A DNA stretch of 64,000 nt from Epiperipatus broadwayi. Lineage: Eukaryota; Onychophora; Udeonychophora; Euonychophora; Peripatidae. The notes below the pieces were generated by a model. The model searched no databases, was not told the DNA's origin, and saw only the letters and a list, made by a program, of their open reading frames with translations. This document shows positions 34,227-47,224 of the stretch, in pieces. A program made the translations under genes and the position numbers. Numbering within the stretch: the first letter of the stretch is position 1; the number at the start of each line of letters is the position of its first letter. The DNA lies in contig JAQFVV010006216.1 of NCBI GenBank assembly GCA_028023455.1, positions 3,736,877-3,800,876 on the forward strand. Direction: 5' to 3'.

Positions 34227-37200
34227 GGTTTGGCACCAGAAATAGTCATTGTAGTGGTGTGGTAGTATATCAGTAATATCTGATATAATCTTCTATAAAA
34301 AAATGAAATAATGTGAAATTTTTCATTTTGAATTAAAACTGTAACCAAAAGTAAGTGTAGGTGTAATTAAAAAGATTTCTTAAATGTTTAGTATCTTGTT
34401 TTGGGGTATAATCAGTGATAGAATAGGGGAGTAGCTTGCTATATGCATAATCAGTACAGGTCAAGTTGTTGCTTACTTGTTTTATTTGCTCATAAAACAG
34501 TATTCAGTTTTGTTAGAATGATTTTCTAGTCCATTTGTTTTGTACATTTTAATTTATAGCATAAACAGTAAAATATGTTTCACTCATCATCATCCACATT
34601 GTCATTTCAGTCAGTATAGTATAATACCTATAACATATTACTATTGAATATTCATGCATTATCCAACTTCATTTTTCATTCATATGTTTCATTAAACCAT
34701 TAAATATCCCACATCACATTCAAATATTTAATTTTAGCAATAGTAGTATTAAAAAACTGACTTAATTACACTTTAAATAAATTAATGAATTATGGACTGG
34801 TGGATATGACAAATACTGTAAAATATTTTATTTATTAAAACAATTGTCATCAGTTTTATTTTACTGCTCTAAAATAATATTTAATTATTAGTTCAATATT
34901 TTTTTTCCCCATTTATTTAAAAGATGAAATAATTTTTTTTTTCATCTCTATTTTTTTTTACTGTCTCAAGTTTTTGCATAATTAAGTAAGTTTGCAAGGG
35001 GGAGGAGCGATTGACAATCTTTTTCTGGTGATGTAACACTGTCATAAACAATTGGAAGAGAACAATGTGATGTAATGATTATTTTAAAAAATTTATAAAA
35101 AAGAATACTTATTACTTTTAACAGGGCAGAGTCAATTATTATTACTTTTGAAGAGGTCAGTCAATTATTAAAACTTTACAAGGGCAATTATAACTAACCA
35201 AGGACAGCTATAACTAAGTTTATTTAGCAAAGTTTAATAGTGAAATTGTTTTTCCTCTTCCAGAGTTCAAGTTGAAAATTTAAATATATTATTTGTTTGC
35301 AAAATGTGTACTTAAAAACCACTAAAAGATATGTCAATTTTGCTCCAGCTGATCATTTTAATTTTCTCAACGTTATGCTAAAGTACATACATGTAAGTGT
35401 TATATTCTATTATTCAAGATAAATTATTATTATTTAAGAAATGGGAATGCTTGATAGGACTGTAAAATTGTTTTATTTAAATTTAAAATTAACAGAAAAG
35501 GATAAAAGAATGTTTATTTTATAACAATTAAGTTTTTAAGTTTTAATCATACTATGAAGGGATAACTGCTACATGCGTCATTTATATGTGGGAGAGATGT
35601 GAACTGTCATTGAACGTTTTCAGAACTCTAATAAATAGATTTCATGCTAAATATAAAGAAAATTCAAAAATATACACAAGAATTATATAATTTTATTGAT
35701 ACATTTATTGGAATAGTAGACGTTTATTTCCACTTTTACTCATCGAAGGAGATAAAAATTATGTGTGCAAAAGAAATGAACAATTGATATTTACATGTGT
35801 CCTAAAAATAATACATGAAATAAATTATAAAATGGATAAACTTATATGTTTCCACTTATTGAAGGCATTTTAAAATTTCATGAATGAATAGGAAATATTA
35901 CCTTATACATCTTAAAGTGTGCATTGCCTAATTAATGTTTCCTAATATACAGCATTAGCAGGAATTCATAGCAAACTGCTAGAACATTGAACCTGTTATT
36001 CTAAATTAAAAATAATATTGTTTCTTTTCTCCTGCAGGAATGTACTGTTTTGTGTTAATATTTGTCTTATGCATTATAATTATTATTCTTATCTATTTGG
36101 AGACATGACAAGGAAAGTCATGTAAAACTATTTATAAACTTTTTGTTTTGTTTGGAAGGAAAGGAAAAAAGAAGAGAACTTTATTTTATGTAATGGTATT
36201 TAGATAGGTAGTGTAAGTTAAATATGTTTATTATATGTATTATTATATTTTTGTTCTCCTAGAACTTCTCATAAATGTACAGTATTAATGGAAGATATTG
36301 TACTGGTAATTTATTTTTATTATTGTTATTATTTTAATAAGATAAGTTTGGTCATGTGTGTATTAATAACCCATGCATATAACAAAATGAATGGAAGAAT
36401 CCATTTATAGATTAATAAGGGTGAATAAGTATTTAAAAAAAAGAGTTCATTATATTAAATCTTACCATATATATATATATTTTTATAAATTAGAATACCA
36501 TTATTTTCAATAATTATTTCATCTATAACATATAATTTTATTATTTATTTAGGTTCAATTTAACTACAGATTCATGCCAATATCAATGCATTATATTATA
36601 AAAATTATTTGTCTTGCTTTGTCCATAGTAATTAGTATTTTATTCTCCAACTGTTCTTTGAACATTACCAAGTCCTAAATATTGTCAGATATGAGATATT
36701 TATTCTTTATTAATTCTAACAGTAATTCTTTGCTTACTGTTATTTTAAATGGTCTGTATATCATATGCTTATATATGTGTGTATGTCTATTATTAAACTT
36801 ATTTATAATTATATGTAATTGCAAGTAAAAGTGATTTTAAATCAATCGAATTCGGAAGGAAAAGATTATCAATCATCTTGAAGAATTAGAAAGTTATTTA
36901 AGAGAGAATTATTATTTCTTTGTTATGACTGAATGAAAAGTTTTTTTGTGGCTATATGCTATAATATTTATAATATTTTATGGGATTGAGTCAGTGTATT
37001 TGTTAGTTGAATATTTAATATGGGTAGTTTGCCCAGTGCAGTGCAGTGTAGTGTATGGAATTGAATATTCCTTTTCTTATCCATGTATTGGAGTATTTTC
37101 ATAGGAGTGGATTGAGTCCTCCTTTTATATTTGATATATTGAATTAAATGTGTATGGAGCTAGAGATGTTATCTCCCTAATTTTCATTTGGTGATGAGTT

Positions 37201-40200
37201 ATTCCACCAGTTATTGAATTAAATGGGTATGAAGCTAGAGATGTTATTTCCCTAATTTTCATTTGGTGATGAGTTATTCCAGCAGTTATTTAGTCTTAAA
37301 GGTAGACTTGGAAGTTATTGTTGTATTTACCTGATTTGAATTATAGAAATCTGTTATCCCATGTGTATATTGGATGTTTTCCAGCTTATGCTATAGCCTA
37401 GTGTTTGATAGTTTATGGATAAAAAAGAAGAATAAAAGGAAAGTATAGTGTCTTATAAAACAGCTGTATTGATTATATTAATAAATAAAGATTGATTGAT
37501 CTTATAAAACAGCTGTATATGATTATATTGAAATATCATAAGCAAACCGATTAGATTGATTAACATTATTTATTTATTTTCTTTGACACACAGCATAATA
37601 AAGATTCATGCACAAATTGTTAATTTTGAGATATAAAAAAAATTCATTATTAATGTAAAACTTTACTTATCATGTTAAAACATTTTGTAGTAATCATTTA
37701 AGCTTCATCTCATTGATTTTTATCATTTAATCATAATTTGCATAAATAATCAAGCAAAGATAGGACATAATTAATGAATACAAGGATTTACTTTATTTTG
37801 GCAAAGCCGAACCTAGTTATTCAATAGTATACTATACCTCAAAATTACAAAGGAAAATACATTTAATTAATAGAAGTATTTATTTTCTTTGGTAAGATAG
37901 TCCCATATTATTCCTAGTTTAAATCCCCTTATTTTAATTTAGTTAAGATACTTTTAAAGTAACAATGCAAAATCTTAATTTGTTCAGTGTGATTAGGATA
38001 TTAATCTATGTTGTTGTCATTGGTAAATGAATGTTATCCAGAAAAATGCTAAGTATAAGATAATTTAGTAATCAGTTACTAAAAGTGTAAGGTCATATTT
38101 ATTTATTTTTATTTTTGTATAAGTCTATCAGAAATCACTGATAGCTAAAAAGCCATTTCTTTATAGCAAACGATAGGGACTTATTTAGTTCATTTAATGT
38201 TTCAAATAAAATGTTTACCAATCTATCAAAATGTTCTGATGAATGAAATATAGTGGATGTAATAAATTAACGAATCATGTTATATTATATCTTTTTGTAT
38301 AACCTACAATCAATGATATTAAATCCCTTTGGAATTTGTTTTCATACCAATAAAAGAAAAGTAAATGTTGATTTAACTATTTTCTATTTGATTAATAAAT
38401 ATTTTGTTATCTAAATTTGTATTTGGAGTTTCTTCTCGAGCATTCATTCGTGTTTCACGCTTCCACACATGCTTATACATTTATTTTATTTAATGTAACA
38501 TAATTGTATTTTATTTAATTATAATAAATCTCTAGATATGATGATGTTGATTTCCTTGATTCAAACACTATATGAGATGCCAGTTACTTACTGATCATTT
38601 TTAAAAGGGTTTGTTATTTAATTTTTGTTTAGATGATGAACTGAAATCAAAATGTGCCCGATTTCTTTCATTATCTAACTACAAGTATCTAATTAGGATA
38701 TTGTTTGGTTTATAATATTATTTTTATAGTATTAAATAATAATTTGAGGTATAGAAATGTTAGATCAAGCCATGCCATAAGTTGATTCCCTGAGATCTTC
38801 AATTTTAATTTAGATTAGATAATAAATTCATTTATCCAGATTAGAGTAGTGAGTAATTAAAATTTAGTAATGATAAGTTTAGTTTGAGTTTAGATCTAGT
38901 GAATTATACATTACAATTTCTGAAATATTATTTTATTTTATTTTAGTTATTAGTTTAATTGTATAATATAGTAGAGGTTGTTCAGTGCATATGGATGATG
39001 GGAGGTGAAATATAGAGTATTATTAGTTAATTTTAGCTGGTAGAATTTTACCAATTTAATTTTTGTTTAGCATAGAACTTGATAGATGTTTATTCCTATT
39101 AGTAATAATATTTTCTCCCACATCTAATGTACATTGTACACCTCATACACCTCTGTATCCCTCAACTGAGTTAGTTTTAGGTGAAAGCTTTAATTAAGAG
39201 CCTCATGAATAGATTTAGGTAAAGTTAAATAAATATTTTATTCTATGATCCAGAGAATTGGCACCCCCAGGTAATTGATAGTGTTGATGATAGGTGTGAG
39301 GGGTTACAATATATATATATAAGACTAAAGGAGTGGCATGGGATATAGGGTTTAAATATAGGTTAGTAGATAAAACCATGAAGTTCAATCTTGGACTAAG
39401 ATTGACTGCTTCAATAAGAAGGTGGCAACATTCAATTTATCATCAGTAATCCCATTTATCAATATGTATTTCTCTATATGTGTTTACATAAATCTGTCAC
39501 TGTCCTGGTTATTTACATCAAATGATGTTATTATGCTATTCTGCATCTCTTGTCATATATCCTAATCACCTGATGTGTATGGCCAAAAGTTTTCACAGAT
39601 TCTGATGACTGCAGCACTTTAATATTTAGCAGATTTAAAACTGTTGACTACATTACTTAATAATTTATAAGTTTAATCTCCTATCAACTCCAACATTTAT
39701 ATTATTCACAGATTAAATTCTGTCAGCTGCACCCCTTAGTATATATGGGACCAGATTATAATCTAATAGGTGTACAATTTATGATATAACTTAAAATGAC
39801 ACATGCATGTAAGTTTAATAAATAACTTAATGAGTTTATTCACCTTGAATAATACATATATATTAGTAATTAGGATTAGTAGTTCAACTGGCAACTGACT
39901 AGTTGAATATAATAAACAATATTGATCATGGAACAGTTCGTATATTTACAGATAGATAAATAAATATATCTCCAATTAGAACTCATTTCTAACTCCATGA
40001 ATTACTAAAATCTTTATTTCCATAACAATATATTTTCTTTAACTTCTGTAATTTCAGATGGTTGTTCACTTGCAATTTGTAGAAAGCATCTTACTGTGTG
40101 TACACTTCTCTGAATCAGACTAATTAAAATTGTCTGGAGTTTTTTCTACTGCTAATACAGGTCTGCAACTGCACTATCAGCTTTTCACTATATTCTTTGA

Positions 40201-40674
40201 GTTTCACTCATCTCCTTTTCACTTTACCTTTTTTTCTCTCTATTCTACTCTATTTTACATTCTCTCTCATTAAAAGTTCTGCAGGCATTTTATTAACTTT
40301 ATTAATCTGCATACTGTTAGACTTTATTATAATGCAAATTGGAATGTTGTATAGAATGTTGTTAGTTGCTGTTAGTCTAATGATTTTTTCTGTATATAAT
40401 TAGTTTAGTGATATAACATTGTCTGTATTGAACAATTTGTATATACACACATAGGTATGTGTATAATTTCATTAATAAAATATATAACTAGTCCAGACAC
40501 AGTACTAAGTAAGTAAATGAATAAATTTATGAATAGTTTACATCTAGTTTTTTTTTAAATACATGCAAGTGGCAAACTTTCGACAATTTATAATATAAAA
40601 TGTATAAAGATGGGAGCACATTTTTCAATAACTATGAGCTTTTGGTTAAACTAGATAAATAAAAATTTGGCAAA
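34227..40674. other. AT-rich DNA without recognised genes
   Basis: This is 6.4 kb with no readable protein domain on either strand. It contains the tandem duplication at 37139-37290 and a repeated 26-base piece (CTTATAAAACAGCTGTAT at 37452 and 37500). Open frames such as 40197-40403 are hydrophobic and AT-driven and are probably chance. Confidence 0.5.
37139..37290. repeat. Two-copy tandem repeat, about 75 bp
   Basis: TTGAATTAAATG(T/G)GTATG through GATGAGTTATTCCA(C/G)CAG occurs twice in direct succession with only a few differences. Confidence 0.85.
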
Positions 40675-41280
40675 CATTAATAGTTATTGTAACACAAATG
40701 CATGTAAATAATTTTTATAATATTAATAATACATGAAAACAAATATAGATTTGCATATTTACGATATTTACAATGATTATACTCTGCTTGATACTATTGG
40801 TAAAATATAATTTCTTGTTCTAGGTGAACTATCACAGAAGGGACTGCACATCCCCTTATAGGATTTACCTATCACTTCTGGCTGTTCTGTGACAACCTGC
40901 CTTATGAATAGATATGGTGATATTTCTGACTGTATTTGACAGTTTGTCTCATGTCAATGTTTGATTCTAGCAGCTTCCAGTACTGAACATGGGCTTGCTT
41001 TATTGTGTTAAGTATTTTGCTTTACAGCTATTGACTAGAGAGGGTACATTCTGTATTTCAACTCTGTGATGGTAGTTTTCTGTTCTATTTTTAAAAAGCA
41101 ATCTCTACATCAAATGGAAAACATTCAGATTCAGGGAGATCTTCACCTATTGTCCTCATTGTTTTAATATGGCAAATGCTCAATCATATCTAGATAAGAT
41201 TGGATCTGGTCCATTATTTAAAGACAAGTTGAGATTTGACATTCCCTTCCCCTGTCTAAAATTAGCCCTGAGAAATTAGT
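40675..41280 (-). repeat. Repeat copy A, gypsy-like pol end
   Basis: Aligns, with many differences, to 43170-43790 in the same orientation. Shared landmarks are ACAATGATTATACTCT, GGACTGCACAT/GGTACTGCACAT, TTGACAGTTTGTCT and TTTTGCTTTAC(A/G)GCTATTG. On the minus strand it lies downstream of the gag and protease relics below, so it should be the distal pol part of a Ty3/gypsy element, but I cannot read a secure domain. Confidence 0.5.
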
Positions 41281-42470
41281 TATGCAGATGCATTGGTAGA
41301 CATCTTCTTTACTTTGTGGCTCCATCTGGCTTGGCTGATGACTTATCACTAGTAGATCATGATTTTTTTGTTGTCTGATGAGATTTTTTCATGGCTGGTG
41401 ATGTGTAATTTAATCTTAATTAGCTTCAAGGTTTATGACATTGCTAATCATTAGCTGTTTTAACTACTACCGTTTGTGATTCTTTAACTTTGATCACAAC
41501 TGCTGGAACCTATTTGATGCTTCCTTTAAATACATGGCATAGGATGTGAGCACCCACCTGCTTTTTTGCTCTTTTAGTTTCATGCTTTTTTAGGGTTCAA
41601 ATCCAGATTATTAACAACTATGTCTGGGTAGACACTGTTTTAATTTATTGTTGTCAGCTTATTCACTTTACTGTAAAACCTGCATAAAAAAAATGATGTC
41701 ATAATAAATTGCTATGCTTACAGCAGATACAACAAGAGGCAGATATATAGTTTTATTGGTCATTGTAACTTTAACTCTTGTCTGACCCAAAAGTTCCCTT
41801 GATTGCCTTGCTAATCAATAATTGTTTTTCTGTTAGGATGCAGCTGATATTTATTTTTCATATTAATGATATCCCATGTTCTTTTTTGATACATTGAATA
41901 CTGCAGAGTTAGTGTCCAGTTTCATTCTAATAGAAGTGTCACTAATAATAATTATGCATTTGAATGTACATATCAATACCCCTCACATTGTTTATACAGG
42001 CATTTAGTTTATTAGACTTTAAATTGCCTTTTCTGGATTTTTGGAAAGGTCTCTTCCATTCTATCACTAGCAACTTGTTTTTTCACAAAACAAGCAGTTT
42101 TTGAATAACTGACATGCTGCTTGTAATATGTATATACTGTATACTGATGTGACATTTAATGTGTGCTTATATCTGTTGATCACATCTTGTTGTTGCCGAT
42201 TTAGTCAAACAGTGTTTTTTTATTGCCAGCTGGATGTTTGTTTGATCCAGTTTTCTGCTCAAAAATTTGTATCCTATAGTCCATTTTCTTCAATGGACTT
42301 GTTTGACTCGCTATTGATTTCCCTACAGTTGCTTGAGAAAAAGCTGAATCAAATATGATGGTCCATTAGGAACTTGACTCTAAAAATGTGGTCTCTCATT
42401 TCACTAATAAATCGATCTCTCAGAGCTTTATGAGGAAGTCTTTACAATTGCATTTTAGGGTTTTTTTTTT
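41281..42470 (-). pseudogene. Ty3/gypsy gag-protease relic
   Basis: On the minus strand, 42375-42460 gives LPHKALRDRFISEMRD, matching the 'LRDRF(V/I)CGL' segment of gag in K02A2.6-like gypsy elements. 41880-41945 gives IRMKLDTNSAVFNVSKK, the place of the protease active site (LDTGSAVSV), with glycine of D-T-G replaced by asparagine. Between them a cysteine cluster (NCLFCEKTSC near 42090) may be the zinc knuckle. Stops and frameshifts are plentiful. Order gag-PR agrees with minus-strand orientation. Confidence 0.55.
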
Positions 42471-43169
42471 ATTTATTTAAATAGCAAAATCTTTACCCCC
42501 CCCTCTTTTCCCTTGTGTATAGAGATTGAAATAATATATTTGCATTATTGTTAGTGGTGTTGGGCAGAAAACGTTTGAGTGTAGATACAATGCCTTATCA
42601 AAATTAAGATCAGCTGGAAACATTGGGATGACCTGTGCTTGAAGAACCCCTTATGTCTGAGATCTGATGACAGAGAAGAGAGTGGCTAATTTTAATTCGG
42701 GCTTTTTTATTCGATTATCATGCATATTGCAGAGTATCTGATCCTTGTAGATGGTTAACTAGATTAAATTCTTCAATTGAACTAATTTTAGCCAATTTAC
42801 TCTTTCTCTCTTTATTGCTATGAGAGAAAAACAAATTCTCCTTTAGTGAGTAACTACTTGCGATTGATTTTTTAAATGTTTGTTTCTATTGATGTACTAA
42901 TTATATTAGCTGTCAATTTTTTAATAACAGAACTAGTCATTCACTGGGAGAGAAATTTCTGCCTTTATTGTTAACGAGTAACCAATCATTCGCACGATTG
43001 ATTTAAAACGTTTTATTGATACACCAATAACGTTAATGATCAATTTTGTTTATTTAATGACAAAATCTAAACCTGTGGAGGGAAGTCTTCATTGTTTAAA
43101 ACTTTTTTTCCAGCCAGTGAGAGAATTTTTTATTTTGTTGACTGCATCAATTTGTTGTGTTTTCTATTA
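42471..43169. other. AT-rich DNA with a diverged 130-bp tandem repeat
   Basis: Two diverged segments, starting around 42845 (GTGAGTAACTACTTGCGATTGATT) and 42976 (ACGAGTAACCAATCATTCGCAC), share order and spacing of landmarks. No coding sequence is recognised. Confidence 0.35.
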
Positions 43170-43790
43170 TGATTATATATAAACACAAATGCATGTAAAT
43201 ACATTTAATAATATATTTATTAATAATACACGATAACAAATACATTTTGTGTATTACAATATTTACAATGATTATACTCTATCTGCTATCATTGGTGAGG
43301 TATAACTCCTACTTCTAAGGTGGTACTGCACATATCCTTAAAGAGCTTAGGTGTCACTTTCAGCTGTTTTATAACAGGCTACTTAGTAAATAGGTACAAT
43401 AACATATCTGGATATACTTGACAGTTTGTCTTGTGCTGGCATTTGGTTCTAGAAGTTTTCTGTCCTGAACATGGACTTTCATCACTGCATTAATAATTTT
43501 GCTTTACGGCTATTGTCTAGAGAAATTCTGTCTTTTTGCTTAATGACAGTAGTTCTTTGTCTCTATCTTTAAAAAGCTTAATTATTTATTGCTAAATCCT
43601 CATCCTTAATGGAAACATTCAGGTTTGGTGAGCACCATCACCTATTGGCTCATTCTTGTCATTCACTATTCATTATATATTTGTATATGCATTGGTTCAA
43701 GGCAACAAATGTTCAATATGATCTAGATAAGATGGGATCTGGACTGGTTCATCATTTAAAAGCAAGTGAGATATGATAATAGTGATTTAG
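43170..43790 (-). repeat. Repeat copy B of the gypsy-like end
   Basis: Diverged direct copy of 40675-41280 (landmarks listed there). It is probably left by a second insertion of the same family. Confidence 0.5.
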
Positions 43791-43915
43791 AAAATTATTA
43801 AATTTCTTGCTAGAATTTACTGAACTTAACAAAAAAAGTAAACAATTTTGAACCAATTCATCAGTTTAATGCTTATTTGTATTATTAGCTTTCTTTTAGT
43901 TTCATCATTATCTTC

Positions 43916-46900
43916 AAAACATTAAAATCCATTTCCAAAAGAAGATCTCTCAAGTTTAATCCAATGTCTCTGATTCTTAGCTTTATTTCTCCCTATCACA
44001 CTGATAAACTTTTTTATATGATTCATCCATCTCACCTTATTGGATCCATTTCTTCTAGTAATATATTAACCCGGTCCAAGTTCAGTCTATTAATTTTTTT
44101 AACATGTCATGATACTTGTTTGTTCTTTTACCCATGTATTTCATTTTTAATCTCTTCTTGTTTCTCCTAATATGCATCTCTCCATATTTGTTTAGTGAGC
44201 TAAAGTCTTTGTATTGCTCTTCTGTTCAATATCCAATAAGTAAGAATTAGTAAAACACATGTATTAAAATTTCTCCTTTTCAAATATATAAACATATTCA
44301 TTTATAACTAAGTTACATTTATCAAAAGCATTTCATTCCAATTTAATTATTTGATTAATTTTATCTATTTTGTTATCAACTGTATTAATATTTTGACCAA
44401 GATATATATAGTTATTAATTTCTTTTAATTTGTGATTATTAATCATTGTTTTTTCTGAGATAATTTATTAAATATTTGTTTGATCTTTTAAAATTTATCA
44501 TTATTCTTTCTATTTTACTTTCATCTGATAACTCTTCCACATGTCCTACAGTTCTGAAGCACTATTTACAAAAACAACTATGTCATTTGCAAAATCTATA
44601 TGTTTTAAATAATCTTAGTTTATTTTTATTTCCTTAGATTTCTGTTTTAATCCATAAAATATTTTTTATAAAACTGCTGTTAAAAAAGTTCTTGGAAATA
44701 TGAAATCACTCTTTGTACACTGTAATATAACCATTACTATTGGATTTTGTTAAATATTCTTGAAATATAACAATATCCTGGATATATTGCATTTTCCTGA
44801 AGGTTTGTGATGATGGTGTTTTTGTTGTATTTTTATATTGGACTATTTCCATCATCTAATATGTGTTGAATGTCTTTAGAAAAATTCAGTTTTTTATTTA
44901 AATATTTCAAATACATTCATTCAACTGTAGTAATATCACAGCAAACAGGTTAGTATATGCACCAACTGTTAGTAATATCACAGCAAACAGGTTAGTATAT
45001 GCACTAACTGTTAGTAATATAAACAGGTTAGTATATGCACAATGTTTTGAGAGGTAATATTCTCCCCTCTTCTTCAGGTGTTGCTGGCCTGACCAGTGAC
45101 AGTACTAACATGGGATTTGAACCTGGGTCCTTAGATTCTTGATTATTGAATTTTAAGGTAATGCTCTAATAGTTGGTACATATAATAACCTGTTTGCTGT
45201 GATATTACTAACAGTTGAATGTGTTTGGAATATTTAAATAAAAAATTGAACTTTTCTAAAGACATTCAACACACATATTAGATGATGGAAATAGTCCAAT
45301 ATAAAAATACATCCTGGATATATATCTTGATAATCCAAAGTCTTAATTACCTTGGAAATGCTTATAGATTCAAATGCTTTTTCATAATCTATAAATCCAA
45401 AAGTTTATTGACAATTCATATTTCATTGGTCAATTTTATAACTCTTCTCAATACTTGAATGTGATTCATTATACTAAAACAATTTTTAAATCCAGCTTAT
45501 TCATTTGGTTGATTGGAATCCTAAGTTTATTATAAAGAGACTGCAATTATTTTGGGATGGTTAAAGTTGTAATTTCTAATCTTTTTTATTATCGTTCTTA
45601 AATTGAATATTATATTGCATTCTTCCAATTGTCTGGTAAGTCTTTATCATATAGACATTTGATATATAGTTTTGCAAGCAATTTTTCTATTTCTGTCAAT
45701 AATAATTTCATCGTTTCTTGTTTTTCTGTTCTTCAGAAATTTAACTGTATGTAAGTTTCATTACAATACTTTACAATTTAGATGATGAAATAATTATAGA
45801 TAATATTTTGTTTCATTGTTTTTTATTTTGATATATTGTTGATATCATCCTTCTTTTTAGTAACATTGCCATTTTTTTTTCTTTTTAAAACTCTAAAAAT
45901 TTTTTCTTTTATATTTTATTTACCAATTCACAATTATACTTTCTTATATTGTTATTAACTCTTTTTCATACTACTTTACAAAACTCTGGCACATACAATT
46001 ATTTGAATTATTTTTTTTAAAAAAATCATATTCTTTCTTTTCATACATTATACATTAACTGTTTCTCTAGAAAATTTACTGGAAAATTGTTTTTTTTGTA
46101 AGAGTTTTCTTTTTAAAAAAATTCTTAATAGAGTGTCAGTTATATTCTTATTGATTTTAGTCAAGTCTAAATAAATAATGTTTTAAAACAATTTGTAAGT
46201 TCGAATTTAAATTTATTAGAGGGTTTTTGAGTTTTAAGAATATGAACTATTACTTACTTAATTGTTTCGACTCTTTAATTGTGCATTAACATAAATCTTG
46301 TGTCGATTCTATTAAGAACAATACAATCTTGAAGTACATATTCTCTGTTAATCATAATAATCCAATTTTGCTATATCTTCATTTAAATGCTTCCATGTTC
46401 ATTTTCATTTAATATTTTTTCAAAGAAAAAATTCGTGATATACAGCATTTATTTTTCTATCAAATTCATAGTTTTGCATCACTTTTATTGGTAAACTTTT
46501 AATCGTTTACCAATTTTGCCATTAAAGTCTCCCATGATAATTTTAGATCCTCTACTTCACCACAATGAGAATTTGTTACGTTATAAATTTGAATTATCCA
46601 CATTAAATGTCTTCTATTAGTTTGCAAAATTTATTTTGCAACTCTTTCTGATATATTACTAATTTCCACAATGTTTTTTCATTTGTTATTTATAATTAAT
46701 CCCACTCCACTTGTGCTTTCAACATTTGTGTCTTTGTAGCAAGGTACATATTCATTTTCTTAAAAAATCATTATCTTCTTATATTACAAAATCCAAAGAC
46801 CCATTTAAATTAAACAATTCTTCCAATTTGTGTAATATTCCTTTCCTAGAAAGTGATATGCAGTGCAGATATTTAAATAAAAGGTCTTCATTTAATGACA

Positions 46901-47060
46901 GTCTGGCTCTGCAATCAAAGAATTTTTACCACCCTTCATTTTTAGCTTCCAAATTCTGCTCAGATTGCATTTTTATAGCTTCATAAAAGTAAGAACCCTG
47001 ATTTAGTTGTGCCTGTTCTGATTGAAAATATCTATATTAAAAAAAAATCATTGACATACA
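43916..47060 (-). pseudogene. RTE-type LINE relic 1
   Basis: On the minus strand the order is endonuclease, RT, C-terminus. MGDFNGKIGK (46503-46534) is the GDFN motif of AP-like endonucleases. Around 45350-45530 are NQPNEAGFKN-, NHIQVLRRVI- and FIDYEKAFES-like pieces of RT (the last in another frame). Near 44208-44240 AIQRL-like sequence and the C-terminal domain match the plus-strand RTE at 19009 onward. Its terminal CTCAAGTTTAATCC (near 43950) mirrors the 3' end of that copy. It is frameshifted throughout and interrupted by the inverted-repeat insertion near 44.8-45.3 kb. It belongs to the same or a closely related family as the RTE at 16.2-19.4 kb. Confidence 0.75.
44818..45315. mobile_element. 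Inverted-repeat (MITE-like) insertion in RTE relic 1
   Basis: The left arm (TATTTTTATATTGGACTATT onward, through CTAATATGTGTTGAATGTC to CAGCAAACAGG) is repeated inverted at the right end (CCTGTTTGCTGTGATATTAC through to GTCCAATATAAAAATA). Arms are about 130-160 bp, and the left arm's inner part (AATATCACAGCAAACAGGTTAGTATATGCAC) is itself tandemly repeated three times at about 44932-45040. No transposase is present. The sequence ATCCTGGATATAT occurs on both sides (44774 and 45312). Confidence 0.75.
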
Positions 47061-47224
47061 CATTTACACTATCTTAAATAAAAAAACTGATATTTCAGCC
47101 AATAACTATCAAGTAACTAAAAAAAGGAGCATACTTTTTTTTGATCTTAAACTCAGGGATAAAAAAAACAATAAACTCACTATGATGACATATGCATATT
47201 GACAAATAGCCAGTCTATGTTTGT

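Noticed and set aside
33715-34348. Long open frames across 33.7-34.3 kb
   Set aside because: They are produced by the run of N and have no real sequence.
39250-39330. Possible LTR edge and primer site (TGGCACCCCCAGG, then TGTAACCCCT on the minus strand)
   Set aside because: No second LTR copy or coding remains nearby, and the match to a tRNA complement is poor.
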